DNA from: Pseudanabaena sp. UWO311
Lineage (GTDB): Bacteria > Cyanobacteriota > Cyanobacteriia > Pseudanabaenales > Pseudanabaenaceae
Assembly (NCBI RefSeq): GCF_006937785.1
Contig: NZ_SJEE01000001.1
Location: 248,001-312,000, forward strand
Direction of reading: 5' to 3'
Length of the DNA stretch: 64,000 nucleotides
Shown: one piece after another, positions 8,426-18,509 of the stretch
Position numbering within the stretch: the stretch's first letter is position 1
How the letters are laid out: every line of letters starts with the position of its first letter
Position numbers and translations under genes: made by a program
Notes under the pieces: generated by a model
Database searches by the model: none
What the model was told of the DNA's origin: nothing
What the model saw: only the letters and a program-made list of their open reading frames with translations

Positions 8426-11305
8426 ATGACCGAAGAAACATCCACAGCACAAGTCCCACTCCTCGACCTCGCGCCAAAACTCAAGCGTCCACTGTCACTC
8501 TGGAATCCTCTTGATTATCTATTGTTGCTCTATTGGGTGTTCTATTTCCCACAAGCAATTCGTTGGTATGTGGAAACCTATTGCGAACCTGAACCCGAAT
8601 CAGACCGACTAACATGGCAACAACGCTGGCAACTAGTCATAAACTCGCGCAAACGCCACCTAGCACTCATGGGATTACTTCTGGAAATAGCTGTTCCTAT
8701 ATCGATCTTTTTTAGTTTGGAAAGTGTCGGCATTCCAATTAATGAGAATTATCTTGAGTTTTCTGTGATTTTATCAGCTGTGATAATGGTTTTGACGCTA
8801 TTTACGTCGAAAGGTTTGGAGATAGGTTCGTTGTATGGTTTGTTTTTGGGGATTATGGGTTTGGCAGCGTTTGGGGGGACTGGTGGGGCAGGAGGTGTGA
8901 CTGGTGGGGCAGGAGGTGTGACGTTATTTGTGGTATTTGGTGTGACATTTGTTTCTAGGGCTAGTATAGCGGGTGGTGTGGCTTTGAGAGTAGCGAGTAG
9001 TATGGGGTCGTGTGTCACGATGGGTTTGGTATTTGGTGCGGGTGCGGGTGTGACATATGTTTTGGCGTTATGTGTGGCGAGCAGTGTGGCTATATTACGT
9101 CTAGATAATCTATTGCTCTCGCTTGGTTCCATTCCTAGAACTACACCCTTAACCTTACCTTGCCTTAGACATCAGCTTGACATTTGGCTTAAATCTGACT
9201 GGCAAAGCGGTCTGATGAATGTAAACCAACTCTTAAAATATTCCCTCCAATTTATTTCCGTTGATGTTTCACTTAACAAAGAACTTAATAGATTAGATTC
9301 TAGCTTGTTAGTTTCTCACATTGCTGCACTCAGCGATCTTATTTGGGATTGGGAAGTGCTGCGTTACACTTCAGCTTCTCTCACGGATGCCCTCAAAGCC
9401 GAATTTGTTGAAAATATTATTTGGCTCCCTTACAAATCATGGTTTGCAAGCCGTTGGGGAGCAAATCGAGATCTCCGTTTTGACACAGATGCTCATACTG
9501 CCGCCGCAGGTTTTTGGTATCTCTATGAAGCCTCAAAAGCTAAAGAAGTTGACGAATCTATTTCAAGTCTGACAAAAGCTGTAGAAGTATTTGAGAATTT
9601 AAGACAGATTAGACATGGCGATGAGATGTGTAAAATTGTCATAAACCTACGAAACTATAGTAAACCAACGAATCTAGAAGAGTTATTAAATATTCCCTCA
9701 ACTGAATTTCCTAATGAAGCAAATTTTAATACCCCTAATTCACAAATATTTTCAGGGTTAGATATTTCCGATATCACAGTTAAACCTGCGCTTAAATCAG
9801 TATATTTTATTCCGATATCATTTATACCACCAGAAAAAGCAGAAGATAATATCTCAGGAAATTCTCCTCGCGTTGCAGCCGTTAAATTCTTAAGACTTGC
9901 ATTTGATATTTTACGTCCTCAAACATGGAATTTAATTAGTAAATTATCAATTGCCCTCTCACAGATTCAAACTATTAGTCGCTCCACATCTCGTACCACC
10001 CGTTCCTACTCTCTAAACAGCGCTCTTGGACAAATCACAGAAGTCCTTAAAATTATTGATACGTTACCGACTGAAGTTTCTCGTGTCGAAAAACCAATCC
10101 TAAAAGATATAGCTATTCGCTGGCGCGATATCCTTCTCAGTGCAGCCAGTGAAATCGGACAAATCGAAATTGACAAACCGATCGCGAATCCCTACACCAT
10201 CGGCGATCCTGTTATAGGTGAGCGTTTCATCGGACGAGAAGACATTCTCCGCCAACTCGAAGAACTCTGGTTTATCAACACTAGTCCACAATCGGTGATC
10301 CTCTATGGACATCGCCGCATGGGTAAAACCTCCATCCTTCGCAATGCCACCACCAAAGTTAATAGCGAAGTTCGCGTTGCCTACGTTAACCTCCTCAGCG
10401 TTAGTAGCGCCAACAACGGCATTACCGACATCCTCATGGCAATTTGCGACGCACTCGAAGAAGTTACCGAAATTCCTGTACCAAGCAATAACGACCTACT
10501 CCAATTCCCAGAAACCACCTTTCGCCGCTATTTAGAACAAATCACGAAAACCTTCACAGGCAAAGGACTCATCATCTCTCTTGACGAATTTGAGAAAATC
10601 GAAGAACTGATCGATGCAGGTAAACTCAGCAAAGATTTTCTCGGCTTCCTGCGTGGCATGGTGCAAATGAGCAGCAAACTCGCCTTTGCCTTTGCAGGAC
10701 TGCACACCCTCCAAGAAATGAACGCCGACTACTTCCAGCCCTTCTTCTCTAGTTTTATTTCTATCCCCGTTACCTTCCTCACCCGTGAGGCAACTCACCA
10801 AGTCCTCGCCAACCCCGATCCCGAATTCCTACTCGAATACGAACCTACCGCCCTTGACCATATCTACGACCTTACCAACGGACAGCCCTACCTCACCCAA
10901 CTGATCGGATTCCAACTCGTGCGCCTATTTAACGACTATGTATTCGAGCAAGGCAAACCACGCGATCGCACCTTCACCATTGATGATGTACGCACCATCT
11001 GCTCAGGCGAAAACTTTTTCGCCACAGGCATTAACTACTTCAATGGAGTCTGGCAACAAGCCGCCGAAGGTGCAGCTCATCAACAAGACATTCTCAAAGC
11101 CCTAGCCCCTCATCCCCAAGGACTCAACGAATCAGAACTAATCTCACAAACTAATCTACCTAGCGAAACTCTACAAGCCGCCCTCAAAACCCTCAAAGAT
11201 CACGACGTAATTCGCGTTCAAAAAACTAATGAGATGGTTAATTATGCGATCGCTGTCGAACTCTCCCGTACTTGGGTCGTTAGATACAAACTGAGTAATA
11301 CTTAG
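8426..11305 (+). CDS. large membrane AAA/STAND-like ATPase
   Basis: Gly/Val-rich hydrophobic segment; GERFIGREDILRQLEELW...VILYGHRRMGKTSILRNA (Walker A), GLIISLDEFEKIEEL (Walker B), C-terminal winged-helix-like; starts 5 nt after upstream stop. Confidence 0.8.
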   Translation: MTEETSTAQVPLLDLAPKLKRPLSLWNPLDYLLLLYWVFYFPQAIRWYVETYCEPEPESDRLTWQQRWQLVINSRKRHLALMGLLLEIAVPISIFFSLESVGIPINENYLEFSVILSAVIMVLTLFTSKGLEIGSLYGLFLGIMGLAAFGGTGGAGGVTGGAGGVTLFVVFGVTFVSRASIAGGVALRVASSMGSCVTMGLVFGAGAGVTYVLALCVASSVAILRLDNLLLSLGSIPRTTPLTLPCLRHQLDIWLKSDWQSGLMNVNQLLKYSLQFISVDVSLNKELNRLDSSLLVSHIAALSDLIWDWEVLRYTSASLTDALKAEFVENIIWLPYKSWFASRWGANRDLRFDTDAHTAAAGFWYLYEASKAKEVDESISSLTKAVEVFENLRQIRHGDEMCKIVINLRNYSKPTNLEELLNIPSTEFPNEANFNTPNSQIFSGLDISDITVKPALKSVYFIPISFIPPEKAEDNISGNSPRVAAVKFLRLAFDILRPQTWNLISKLSIALSQIQTISRSTSRTTRSYSLNSALGQITEVLKIIDTLPTEVSRVEKPILKDIAIRWRDILLSAASEIGQIEIDKPIANPYTIGDPVIGERFIGREDILRQLEELWFINTSPQSVILYGHRRMGKTSILRNATTKVNSEVRVAYVNLLSVSSANNGITDILMAICDALEEVTEIPVPSNNDLLQFPETTFRRYLEQITKTFTGKGLIISLDEFEKIEELIDAGKLSKDFLGFLRGMVQMSSKLAFAFAGLHTLQEMNADYFQPFFSSFISIPVTFLTREATHQVLANPDPEFLLEYEPTALDHIYDLTNGQPYLTQLIGFQLVRLFNDYVFEQGKPRDRTFTIDDVRTICSGENFFATGINYFNGVWQQAAEGAAHQQDILKALAPHPQGLNESELISQTNLPSETLQAALKTLKDHDVIRVQKTNEMVNYAIAVELSRTWVVRYKLSNT

Positions 11306-11385
11306 CCTGTCGCTCTGCCACTCCTTTACCATCCCTCTTCACGCCTGCGAGATCGAATTTTTTTCGCGATTTTCAACACTTCACC

Positions 11386-11775
11386 CTAACTCATTGTTGG
11401 TAACCAAGAACAACCTACAAGATTTTGATCGACAGTTGCTAAAGTTAGTTCATAGAAAATAGCTGAAGCAGCGATGAAGCGATCGGCAGGGTCTTGATGC
11501 GGTAACTCGATCTGGCGGCTTAAAAGTGCAATATCATGATTTAAGTTTGCTTCACGAGTTTCTAAGTTATTTAACGCTAATCCTATCCAGATTCTTGCTT
11601 CAGGTTTCAAAGAAATACGTTTTTTTTCAGCAAGTAGTAAGGTTTCCCAAATGCTAATTGGACTAAGCTAAAGCTCAGTGGATGAATCGGCGATCGCGGA
11701 TTGTAGCTGTAGCGATAGGCGATCGTCACCAAGTTGATACCAAAGCCAAATATGAGTATCCAGCAGTAGTTTCAC
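11386..11775 (-). pseudogene. PIN-domain (VapC-like) toxin interrupted by in-frame TAG
   Basis: GTG start overlaps antitoxin stop (GTGA): VKLLLDTHIWLWYQLGDDRLSLQLQSAIADSSTEL*LSPISIWETLLLAEKKRISLKPEARIWIG...PADRFIAASA; TAG codon at 11668-11670. Confidence 0.85.
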
Positions 11776-12035
11776 TGAAGTACTTCCCATACATTTTCAG
11801 GCAATGCTGGCATAACAATATCTCCCACAATCTCTCCGCTTCCTTTCAAGCTCCCAAAAGCTGGGCGTTGTTTTTGAGGCGTGGCAGGATAGATAATTAC
11901 CCAAGGCTTGCCATTATGAAACACTGTTAGGGGTGTTTTGGTCTGCTGAATTTCTGTGAATAGATTCAATAAGGCTTGGGGTAGTTCGGCGGTACTCAGT
12001 TGTCCCATAAGATTTTGTTGTATTGATAAGGGCAA
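11772..12035 (-). CDS. Phd/YefM-type antitoxin paired with PIN toxin
   Basis: Short antitoxin-like ORF directly upstream of and overlapping the PIN gene by 4 nt. Confidence 0.7.
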   Translation of the reverse strand: MPLSIQQNLMGQLSTAELPQALLNLFTEIQQTKTPLTVFHNGKPWVIIYPATPQKQRPAFGSLKGSGEIVGDIVMPALPENVWEVLQ

Positions 12036-12155
12036 TATATCACAAACATTTTTTATGATTTTTCTAACAACTGTTCCAGAGTCTCAGGAAAATCGCCATG
12101 CCTTAGCACCATTTTTTAATTTAGTCTCATCAATCGGTGTTTCATCCGCATCAAA

Positions 12156-12194
12156 AGCAAAAAAAGGAGTCGCTTCGCGACTCCTTTTTTTGCT
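12156..12194. terminator. bidirectional hairpin at 3' end of ndhN
   Basis: AGCAAAAAAAGGAGTCGC-TTC-GCGACTCCTTTTTTTGCT; overlaps ndhN stop. Confidence 0.9.
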
Positions 12195-12642
12195 AAGCAG
12201 CAACTGCTTGTTTGAGTGGTTGCCAAGTCACTTGGCGATCGCTACCTGTTTCAATCACGATTTTTACTCTGGGATCGCGATCGGGAATCTGGCTTAAAGT
12301 CTCAAGTTCTTCCTTAGATAGGTATTTACCCTCGATCAGCCACACAACTAAGCCCTTAGCTTTAGGAGGTAAAGCATTGAGGCGAAACTGGATCGCGGGT
12401 GGGATGAAATATGTGCGAATCTCGGTTTTGCCAAGGTGAGAAGGACGCACACCATGAACTCCAGTGAGATAGCTATTCACATCACCTAAACCACGCGCAG
12501 AAATGAACAAAATGTCATAACCCGCATTCTTCAGTCTAAGTTGGTAGCGACCTTCATATCCGCCTTCTGGGGGAACGCGCATTGCTAAAGCGCCTGCCTT
12601 TTCTAGGTCTTTGACAATTTTATCGGTTGCAATCAAGGGCAT
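12193..12642 (-). CDS. ndhN: NAD(P)H-quinone oxidoreductase subunit N
   Basis: DLEKAGALAMRVPPEGGYEGRYQLRLKNAGYDILFISARGLGDVNSYLTGVHGVRPSHLGK matches cyanobacterial NdhN. Confidence 0.93.
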   Translation of the reverse strand: MPLIATDKIVKDLEKAGALAMRVPPEGGYEGRYQLRLKNAGYDILFISARGLGDVNSYLTGVHGVRPSHLGKTEIRTYFIPPAIQFRLNALPPKAKGLVVWLIEGKYLSKEELETLSQIPDRDPRVKIVIETGSDRQVTWQPLKQAVAA

Positions 12643-12693
12643 GGTGACATCCTATGCTAAACGCTAAATATAGAGCTAACAGTATTTTATACC

Positions 12694-12736
12694 TAGAAAG
12701 GAAAAGGATGCGCGAAGCGCATCCTTTTCCTTTCTA
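12694..12736. repeat. perfect palindrome, 20-bp arms, GAA loop
   Basis: TAGAAAGGAAAAGGATGCGC-GAA-GCGCATCCTTTTCCTTTCTA. Confidence 0.93.
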
Positions 12737-12764
12737 AAAAATGATCCAAAACAGGAGGATGTAC

Positions 12765-13148
12765 TCATTCGACAACTTGGACATCAACATCGATAGTACC
12801 TGGTGGGGTAAGCCGTACAAATTTATTTTGCTGCTCTTGCAAAGGTTCACCACAGTTAGGACATTGAAACTGACTTGACCTTGAGGCATTAAAAGTTGTG
12901 TCGCATATAGGACAATCTGCTGTCACGATGCTGCGTTTAATCCACCATTGCAAACCAAAAAAGGCGACGACAGGGACGACTGTAATGAAACCAATCAAAA
13001 TGAAAAACGAGTTAACTAGCCAACCTAGCCCGATCGCACTAAAAGCCCAAAAAACAAGCATAGTTGTTAGCCAAAAACGCACACCTGACCAGCGATCGCC
13101 ACCGCCGCCGCCGTTGGGAAAATTATTGCCAAATGTGTAGTATTTCAT
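12765..13148 (-). CDS. membrane protein with C-terminal zinc ribbon
   Basis: Two TM stretches then CPICDTTFNASRSSQFQCPNCGEPL. Confidence 0.7.
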   Translation of the reverse strand: MKYYTFGNNFPNGGGGGDRWSGVRFWLTTMLVFWAFSAIGLGWLVNSFFILIGFITVVPVVAFFGLQWWIKRSIVTADCPICDTTFNASRSSQFQCPNCGEPLQEQQNKFVRLTPPGTIDVDVQVVE

Positions 13149-13244
13149 TAGTTTCAGTCCCTGTATTTACCCTGTATTTGCATAATAGCGATCGTAACAC
13201 TCTTATCTAATGTTGCCCTTCTGTCATTGGGTATGGTTAACCAC

Positions 13245-13291
13245 AAATAAAGATTAGAGGCGGCGCTTTGCGCCGCCTCTAATCTTTATTT
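13245..13291. repeat. perfect palindrome, 22-bp arms, TTT loop, in divergent intergenic region
   Basis: AAATAAAGATTAGAGGCGGCGC-TTT-GCGCCGCCTCTAATCTTTATTT. Confidence 0.95.
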
Positions 13292-13381
13292 TGTGCCGCC
13301 GCAAAAATTTGTGTCGTCGCTATTTCCAACGATCGCTATAGAATTAATTTTGTAACTCACGGATATACTTGCGGAATCAAC

Positions 13382-14716
13382 GTGAACCCAGCTAGAACAA
13401 TTTGTCTTGGATTCGTGGCTGTCATATCAATTGGGACATTTTTACTAATGCTGCCGATATCATCTAGTAACGGCACATGGTCAGATCTGATCACCGCTTT
13501 ATTTACCTCTACTTCTGCTGTATGCGTAACAGGTTTATCTGTAGTTGATGTCGGTAAATTTTATTCATTCTGGGGACAACTGTTCCTGACATTGTTAGTT
13601 CAAGTAGGCGGCTTGGGCTATATGACCGCAACTACTATCCTCTTATTGCTGATTGGACGTAGATTTAGCCTAAGGGACAAAGTGACTTTGCAGTCCGCAT
13701 TAGATACCAATGGTATTCGTAGCGGTCTGCAATTAGTTAAGTCGATCATTGCCGTGACCATGTTATTTGAATTGACAGGGGTATTTGCCCTAATGCCCAT
13801 CTTTAGCCAAAAAATGAGCTTTACGGAAAGTGTTTGGCAATCAATTTTTCATAGTGTTAATGCTTTTAATAATGCTGGTTTTAGCCTATTCACCGATAAT
13901 TTGATGGGCTATGTGAATTCACCGATGGTCAGTATCATTATTGGCTTACTGATTATCTTTGGTGGCATCGGCTATCAAGTTATTTTGGAGGGTTATCTGT
14001 GGTTAAGAACAAAATTTTCACGCGATCGCGATTACATCTCCTTTAGCCTAACCTTCTGCGTAGCCACAAGCACAACCATTGCCTTACTCCTATTTGGAAC
14101 TATATTTTTCTGGTTTACAGAGTTTAGTAATAGCGAAACATTGGGTAAATTGCCACTGTTTGATCAGATCGTCGGTGCATGGTTTCAGTCGGTTACTACG
14201 CGCACGGCTGGCTTCAATACGATTGACAATGGCAAAATGACTGTAACTGGGATATTTATCACGATCGCCCTAATGTTTATTGGTGCAAGTCCTGGAGGCA
14301 CAGGCGGTGGGATTAAAACCACAACTGCGAGGATTTTAGCTAGTTGTACAGGCGCAGCATTACAGGGGCGAGATCAAATCAATCTTTATAAGCTGCAAGT
14401 ACCAAATGGTCTGATCTTAAAAGCTGTTGGTGTCGCAGTGGGTTCATTATTTACAGTAATTTGTTCGACAGGGTTACTATCCCTAACTGATCGCAATATA
14501 GGCTTTATAAATATCCTATTTGAAGCAACTTCAGCTTTTGGTACAGTTGGCTTATCAACGGGGATTACCTCCGCGCTCTCACCAGCAGGTCGCCTTGTAA
14601 TCATTGCCACGATGTATATCGGTCGGGTTGGCGTATTACTATTGATGGCAGCAATCTTTACTGATACCCGTCCTAGTTTGATTAAATACCCTCAAGAGTC
14701 GATGCTGGTAGGTTGA
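13382..14716 (+). CDS. ktrB: Trk/Ktr potassium uptake membrane subunit
   Basis: TrkH/KtrB filter-like segments: TSTSAVCVTGLSVVD, HSVNAFNNAGFSLF, SVTTRTAGFNTID, GASPGGTGGGIKTTT, ATSAFGTVGLSTGIT. Confidence 0.92.
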   Translation: MNPARTICLGFVAVISIGTFLLMLPISSSNGTWSDLITALFTSTSAVCVTGLSVVDVGKFYSFWGQLFLTLLVQVGGLGYMTATTILLLLIGRRFSLRDKVTLQSALDTNGIRSGLQLVKSIIAVTMLFELTGVFALMPIFSQKMSFTESVWQSIFHSVNAFNNAGFSLFTDNLMGYVNSPMVSIIIGLLIIFGGIGYQVILEGYLWLRTKFSRDRDYISFSLTFCVATSTTIALLLFGTIFFWFTEFSNSETLGKLPLFDQIVGAWFQSVTTRTAGFNTIDNGKMTVTGIFITIALMFIGASPGGTGGGIKTTTARILASCTGAALQGRDQINLYKLQVPNGLILKAVGVAVGSLFTVICSTGLLSLTDRNIGFINILFEATSAFGTVGLSTGITSALSPAGRLVIIATMYIGRVGVLLLMAAIFTDTRPSLIKYPQESMLVG

Positions 14717-14720
14717 ACGA

Positions 14721-14749
14721 CTAAAGACAGAGCTTCGCTCTGTCTTTAG
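14721..14749. repeat. perfect palindrome between ktrB and ktrA
   Basis: CTAAAGACAGAGC-TTC-GCTCTGTCTTTAG. Confidence 0.93.
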
Positions 14750-14793
14750 CAATGTGTAAAATTAAATCACCGTAAGGAATACAGGAAAATTTT

Positions 14794-15570
14794 GTGGATA
14801 TATCTTCTTTAAGCTTTTTTCGCAGTCTGCGCCACGAGAATAAGCAATTTGCCGTGATTGGCTTAGGGCGATTTGGGCGATCGGTATGCTCGACCCTTGA
14901 TCGCTTAGGGCATGAGGTCTTAGCTGCTGACAAAGATGAAGAGAGTGTCAGTCATGTACGTGCCAATAACCTAGCGGCGCATTGTATCCAATTAGATTCC
15001 ACTAATCCACTCGCACTCAAAGAATCTGGCATTCTCGAAATTGATACGGTGATTGTTGCGATCGGCAATTTTTTAGAAGAGAGTATTATCACTACACTTA
15101 ATGTGAAGGAAGCGGGAGTGAAGCATGTTGTTGCCAAGGCTTCATCTGAAGTACATGGTACTTTGCTCAAAAAAGTTGGTGCGGATCTAGTCGTTTATCC
15201 TGAAGCAGAAATGGGAAGAGCTTTAGCGCGATCGCTGACTCAACGAGGCATTTTAGAACGCTTTGAACTCGATCCAGATAACAGTATTGTCGAAGTGATG
15301 GTTCCTGAAGAGTTTGATGGGAAAACAATTCTAGAACTAAAGCTGCGTGGTCACTATGGCGTAAACGTGATTGCCGTTAGCCACGATCAAAAGTTTGAAA
15401 TCAACCCTGATCCAAACCAAAAGCTGTTCAAAGGATCAGCGATCGTTGTAATTGGCAGCAACAAGAATATTAGTCGTCTGCCAATTTCCTGTGATTTGTT
15501 CAATAACGATGGAACCTATGTAACGACGCAGTTACCATTACATCAATCATCAGAAGTTAAACTTAAATAG
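14794..15570 (+). CDS. ktrA: Trk/Ktr potassium uptake regulatory subunit (RCK-N/RCK-C)
   Basis: FAVIGLGRFGRSVCSTLDRLGHEVLAADKDEE; TrkA-C region; directly downstream of ktrB. Confidence 0.92.
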   Translation: MDISSLSFFRSLRHENKQFAVIGLGRFGRSVCSTLDRLGHEVLAADKDEESVSHVRANNLAAHCIQLDSTNPLALKESGILEIDTVIVAIGNFLEESIITTLNVKEAGVKHVVAKASSEVHGTLLKKVGADLVVYPEAEMGRALARSLTQRGILERFELDPDNSIVEVMVPEEFDGKTILELKLRGHYGVNVIAVSHDQKFEINPDPNQKLFKGSAIVVIGSNKNISRLPISCDLFNNDGTYVTTQLPLHQSSEVKLK

Positions 15571-15620
15571 AACAATCTAAGAGCAAGCACCCACTTAAAT
15601 AGCTACTCTAGTTAAGACAT

Positions 15621-15671
15621 AAGCCCAAAGAAGAGTTGTAGCGCAAAGCGCTACAACTCTTCTTTGGGCTT
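15621..15671. repeat. perfect palindrome, 24-bp arms, AAA loop
   Basis: AAGCCCAAAGAAGAGTTGTAGCGC-AAA-GCGCTACAACTCTTCTTTGGGCTT. Confidence 0.95.
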
Positions 15672-15742
15672 TGAGTAGAAGCTTAATTCTAATAAGTGTT
15701 TTTAACTAAACCTTAACTATTTTTAGGCGCACGAAATATAAT

Positions 15743-16885
15743 GTGTCTAATTTAACAAAAAATTTTACTTTCGGAGTCCAAATGATTAGACATACCCTTG
15801 CAGATAATCTGGCAGAGGATTTTCACAACGCGGCAAGTGCTCCTGTTCCTACTCTGGCAAATATTTGGGCTAAGAAGTATATTCAAAATCTGCAAGCGGA
15901 TTCCACTAAGCAGGATATTAAATCTAATAATTTAGAAGAAATCTTATCACCACAGAGGCGTGAAGCTACAGCTAAAAACCTACTGCAATCTCTGCGCTTC
16001 TCTAGTGCTCAGGCTTGGGCTAAGACTGAAAATTTATTAATGGGGCAGTTGCAATCCCATGGTATTTCCGCAGATTTAATCGATCCTTGGGAAATCGCCA
16101 CAGATTCACGTTTTATGTTAGAGCAGGTTCTAAAGGTCTATACAGAGAATGCTGATAATCGGCTTTTAGAGATAGACTTGAACACAAATGGGCAAACGTT
16201 GAGTCTAGCGAGTCATACTCATCTGCCAACAATTGGACAACTCTCAGTAGCGATCGCTCAAAACGTCGGTAAGATTCGCAAAAAATACACATCGGTTGAT
16301 GCGCGGGCGATCGGCTTTGTGAGTATGCAGTTTCATTACAGTGGGCAGTTACTTCTCGACTCACTCCCACCACTCGAAAAATTGATGGTCAACTCTTACT
16401 TCAAAGTCATAGACGATCATCTCTACATGCCCTTGCAAAGATGCTACGAAGCAGCTGGAAATCTAGACTATGATGACATTGCTCTAGAATCAGTGCGTCA
16501 TTTGCTTACATTAACTAGTGAAATTGCAAGGCAAGTTTCTCAAAAAACACTGATTATGCATTCAGACTATCAGTGCTATAACGGCGTGCTGAGCTCACCT
16601 CAAATTCGCATTTCCAGCTTGCGCGATATTGAGATGTTTCAGGTTTATCTCTGTCTATGTGTTCTCGAAAAAAGCGTTGCTTCAATTCAGCAAGAGCTTT
16701 TCCCCCTCTGTATTATGCTCTATCCACCGTTAAAAGTTAGTTGGGAACTAGTGCGAACTTTGTTAAGACTACTTTCTCAAGAAATGCAAAATTATCTTAG
16801 CGAAGAACATGTTCACCAGTTCGAGCCATATCTCACCACCTTGAATGAAATGTTTGGTGATGATGTGCTGCCCGAAGCCCGATAA
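15743..16885 (+). CDS. hypothetical protein (380 aa)
   Basis: Long ORF with good codon character; alternative ATG at 15782; no recognised domain. Confidence 0.6.
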   Translation: MSNLTKNFTFGVQMIRHTLADNLAEDFHNAASAPVPTLANIWAKKYIQNLQADSTKQDIKSNNLEEILSPQRREATAKNLLQSLRFSSAQAWAKTENLLMGQLQSHGISADLIDPWEIATDSRFMLEQVLKVYTENADNRLLEIDLNTNGQTLSLASHTHLPTIGQLSVAIAQNVGKIRKKYTSVDARAIGFVSMQFHYSGQLLLDSLPPLEKLMVNSYFKVIDDHLYMPLQRCYEAAGNLDYDDIALESVRHLLTLTSEIARQVSQKTLIMHSDYQCYNGVLSSPQIRISSLRDIEMFQVYLCLCVLEKSVASIQQELFPLCIMLYPPLKVSWELVRTLLRLLSQEMQNYLSEEHVHQFEPYLTTLNEMFGDDVLPEAR

Positions 16886-16939
16886 TAATAAAGCTTAGAA
16901 TATTAAACCTATAAGCTTGGTACAAAAGTTGCGAAACCT

Positions 16940-18394
16940 GTGACTTTTGTACCAGATTTGAGTTTGCCATCCGAAGCGCAGAACAGCTACGAACAGAAAA
17001 AATTAAGCATGACCTGTATTTGTACGATTAGCCAAGCGATCGCCATTACTTCGGCAACGGTTGCCAATATTGACGAAAACGCGCAAAACAACATAGAGAT
17101 AAGGGGCGTTATTTCCGATAGCCGCAAACTCAAAGGTGGAGAGTTATTTGTAGCTTTAACTGGCGAGAACTTTGATGGTCATATGTTTGTGGCAAGAGCG
17201 ATCGCCCAAGGAGCAGTAGCCGCACTCGTCAGCCATGAATGGGCTAGCTCGGTTGCCGCAGTCGGTTTACCAGTCTTAGCAGTTGACGATATAATCACGG
17301 CGTATCAAGATCTAGCCCGCTGGTGGCGATCGCAGTTTTTACACCCAGTTGTATCGATTACTGGCTCAGTGGGAAAAACTACTACTAAAGAAATTATTGC
17401 CAGTATGTTGGCTAGCTATGTTGAGCCTGATCAGCGAGTTCACAAGAGTCAGGCTAACCATAATAATGATATTGGTGTGGCGCAAACTTTGTTGTCGATT
17501 GATCCTGAGCTGGATCGTTTTGTAGTTGTAGAAATGGGGATGCGTGGTCTAGGCGAAATCGAACGCCTCGCCAAAACGGCTTTGCCAACGGTGAGCGTAA
17601 TCACTAATGTGGGAACCGCACATATTGGCAGATTGGGTTCGCGAGAAGCGATCGCTCAAGCTAAATGCGAACTTTTAGCAGAGACTTCACCTACTGGCAC
17701 GGCAGTTTTAAATGCTAGTAATCCCCTTTTACTAGAAAGTGCCAGCAAAGTTTGGCAAGGTAAAATAATCACCTATGGCTTAGGTATTGGGGATATCAAT
17801 GGTGAACTAATTGATACTCAGTTACATGTGGAAGGTCTAACTTGGGACTTGCCCTTACCAGGTCGCCATAATGCTTTAAATTTTTTGGCAGGTCTAGCAG
17901 TTCTCAGAGCCTTAAATCTCGATTGGGCTCGGACAATTCAAGGTATTGGGAAACTCGATCTGCCATTTGGTAGAGCGCAGGTATACGAGTTGCCTCAAGA
18001 TGTGATGATTCTTGATGAGACTTATAATGCTTCCCCTGAAGGAATGTTAGCCGCTCTACGCCAACTAGCTGATATGCCTGCAAAGCGTCATTGGGCTGTT
18101 TTAGGGACAATGAAAGAATTGGGGGAGATGTCTACTCAATTGCATCGTCAAGTTGGTGAAGCGATCAGTAACTTAGGAATTGAAGGCGCGATTATCTTGA
18201 CCGATGGCGAAGCGGATGCGATTTTGGCAGGAGCTAATGGTTCATTGAAATATGCGATCGCCTGTCAGTCCTATGACGATATCACCCAGACGCTTTTAGA
18301 AAAAGTTAAAAGTGGCGATCGCATTCTGTTCAAAGCTTCGCGATCGGTTGGGATGGATCAAGTTGTCAAGGCATTTCGCCAAACTTGGCAATAG
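16940..18394 (+). CDS. murF: UDP-N-acetylmuramoyl-tripeptide--D-alanyl-D-alanine ligase
   Basis: SRKLKGGELFVALTGENFDGH, VVSITGSVGKTTTKEII, NYNASPEGMLAAL; likely start ATG 17009. Confidence 0.93.
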   Translation: MTFVPDLSLPSEAQNSYEQKKLSMTCICTISQAIAITSATVANIDENAQNNIEIRGVISDSRKLKGGELFVALTGENFDGHMFVARAIAQGAVAALVSHEWASSVAAVGLPVLAVDDIITAYQDLARWWRSQFLHPVVSITGSVGKTTTKEIIASMLASYVEPDQRVHKSQANHNNDIGVAQTLLSIDPELDRFVVVEMGMRGLGEIERLAKTALPTVSVITNVGTAHIGRLGSREAIAQAKCELLAETSPTGTAVLNASNPLLLESASKVWQGKIITYGLGIGDINGELIDTQLHVEGLTWDLPLPGRHNALNFLAGLAVLRALNLDWARTIQGIGKLDLPFGRAQVYELPQDVMILDETYNASPEGMLAALRQLADMPAKRHWAVLGTMKELGEMSTQLHRQVGEAISNLGIEGAIILTDGEADAILAGANGSLKYAIACQSYDDITQTLLEKVKSGDRILFKASRSVGMDQVVKAFRQTWQ

Positions 18395-18431
18395 TTTGTT
18401 TTTACAGCAATTATCGATCAAACGAACCACT

Positions 18432-18478
18432 AGAAATTTTTTGAAAGTGTTGCAAAGCAACACTTTCAAAAAATTTCT
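18432..18478. repeat. perfect palindrome, 22-bp arms, AAA loop
   Basis: AGAAATTTTTTGAAAGTGTTGC-AAA-GCAACACTTTCAAAAAATTTCT. Confidence 0.95.
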
Positions 18479-18509
18479 GGGTTTGGTTTTGAATGATAAG
18501 CGTAGCTAT

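Noticed and set aside
8749-9132. 127-aa antisense ORF (Pro/Thr-rich)
   Set aside because: Reverse of the G/V-rich membrane segment of the NTPase; an artefact of low-complexity codons.
11956-12297. 113-aa plus-strand ORF
   Set aside because: Crosses an antitoxin start, a terminator hairpin and ndhN on the opposite strand; no domain.
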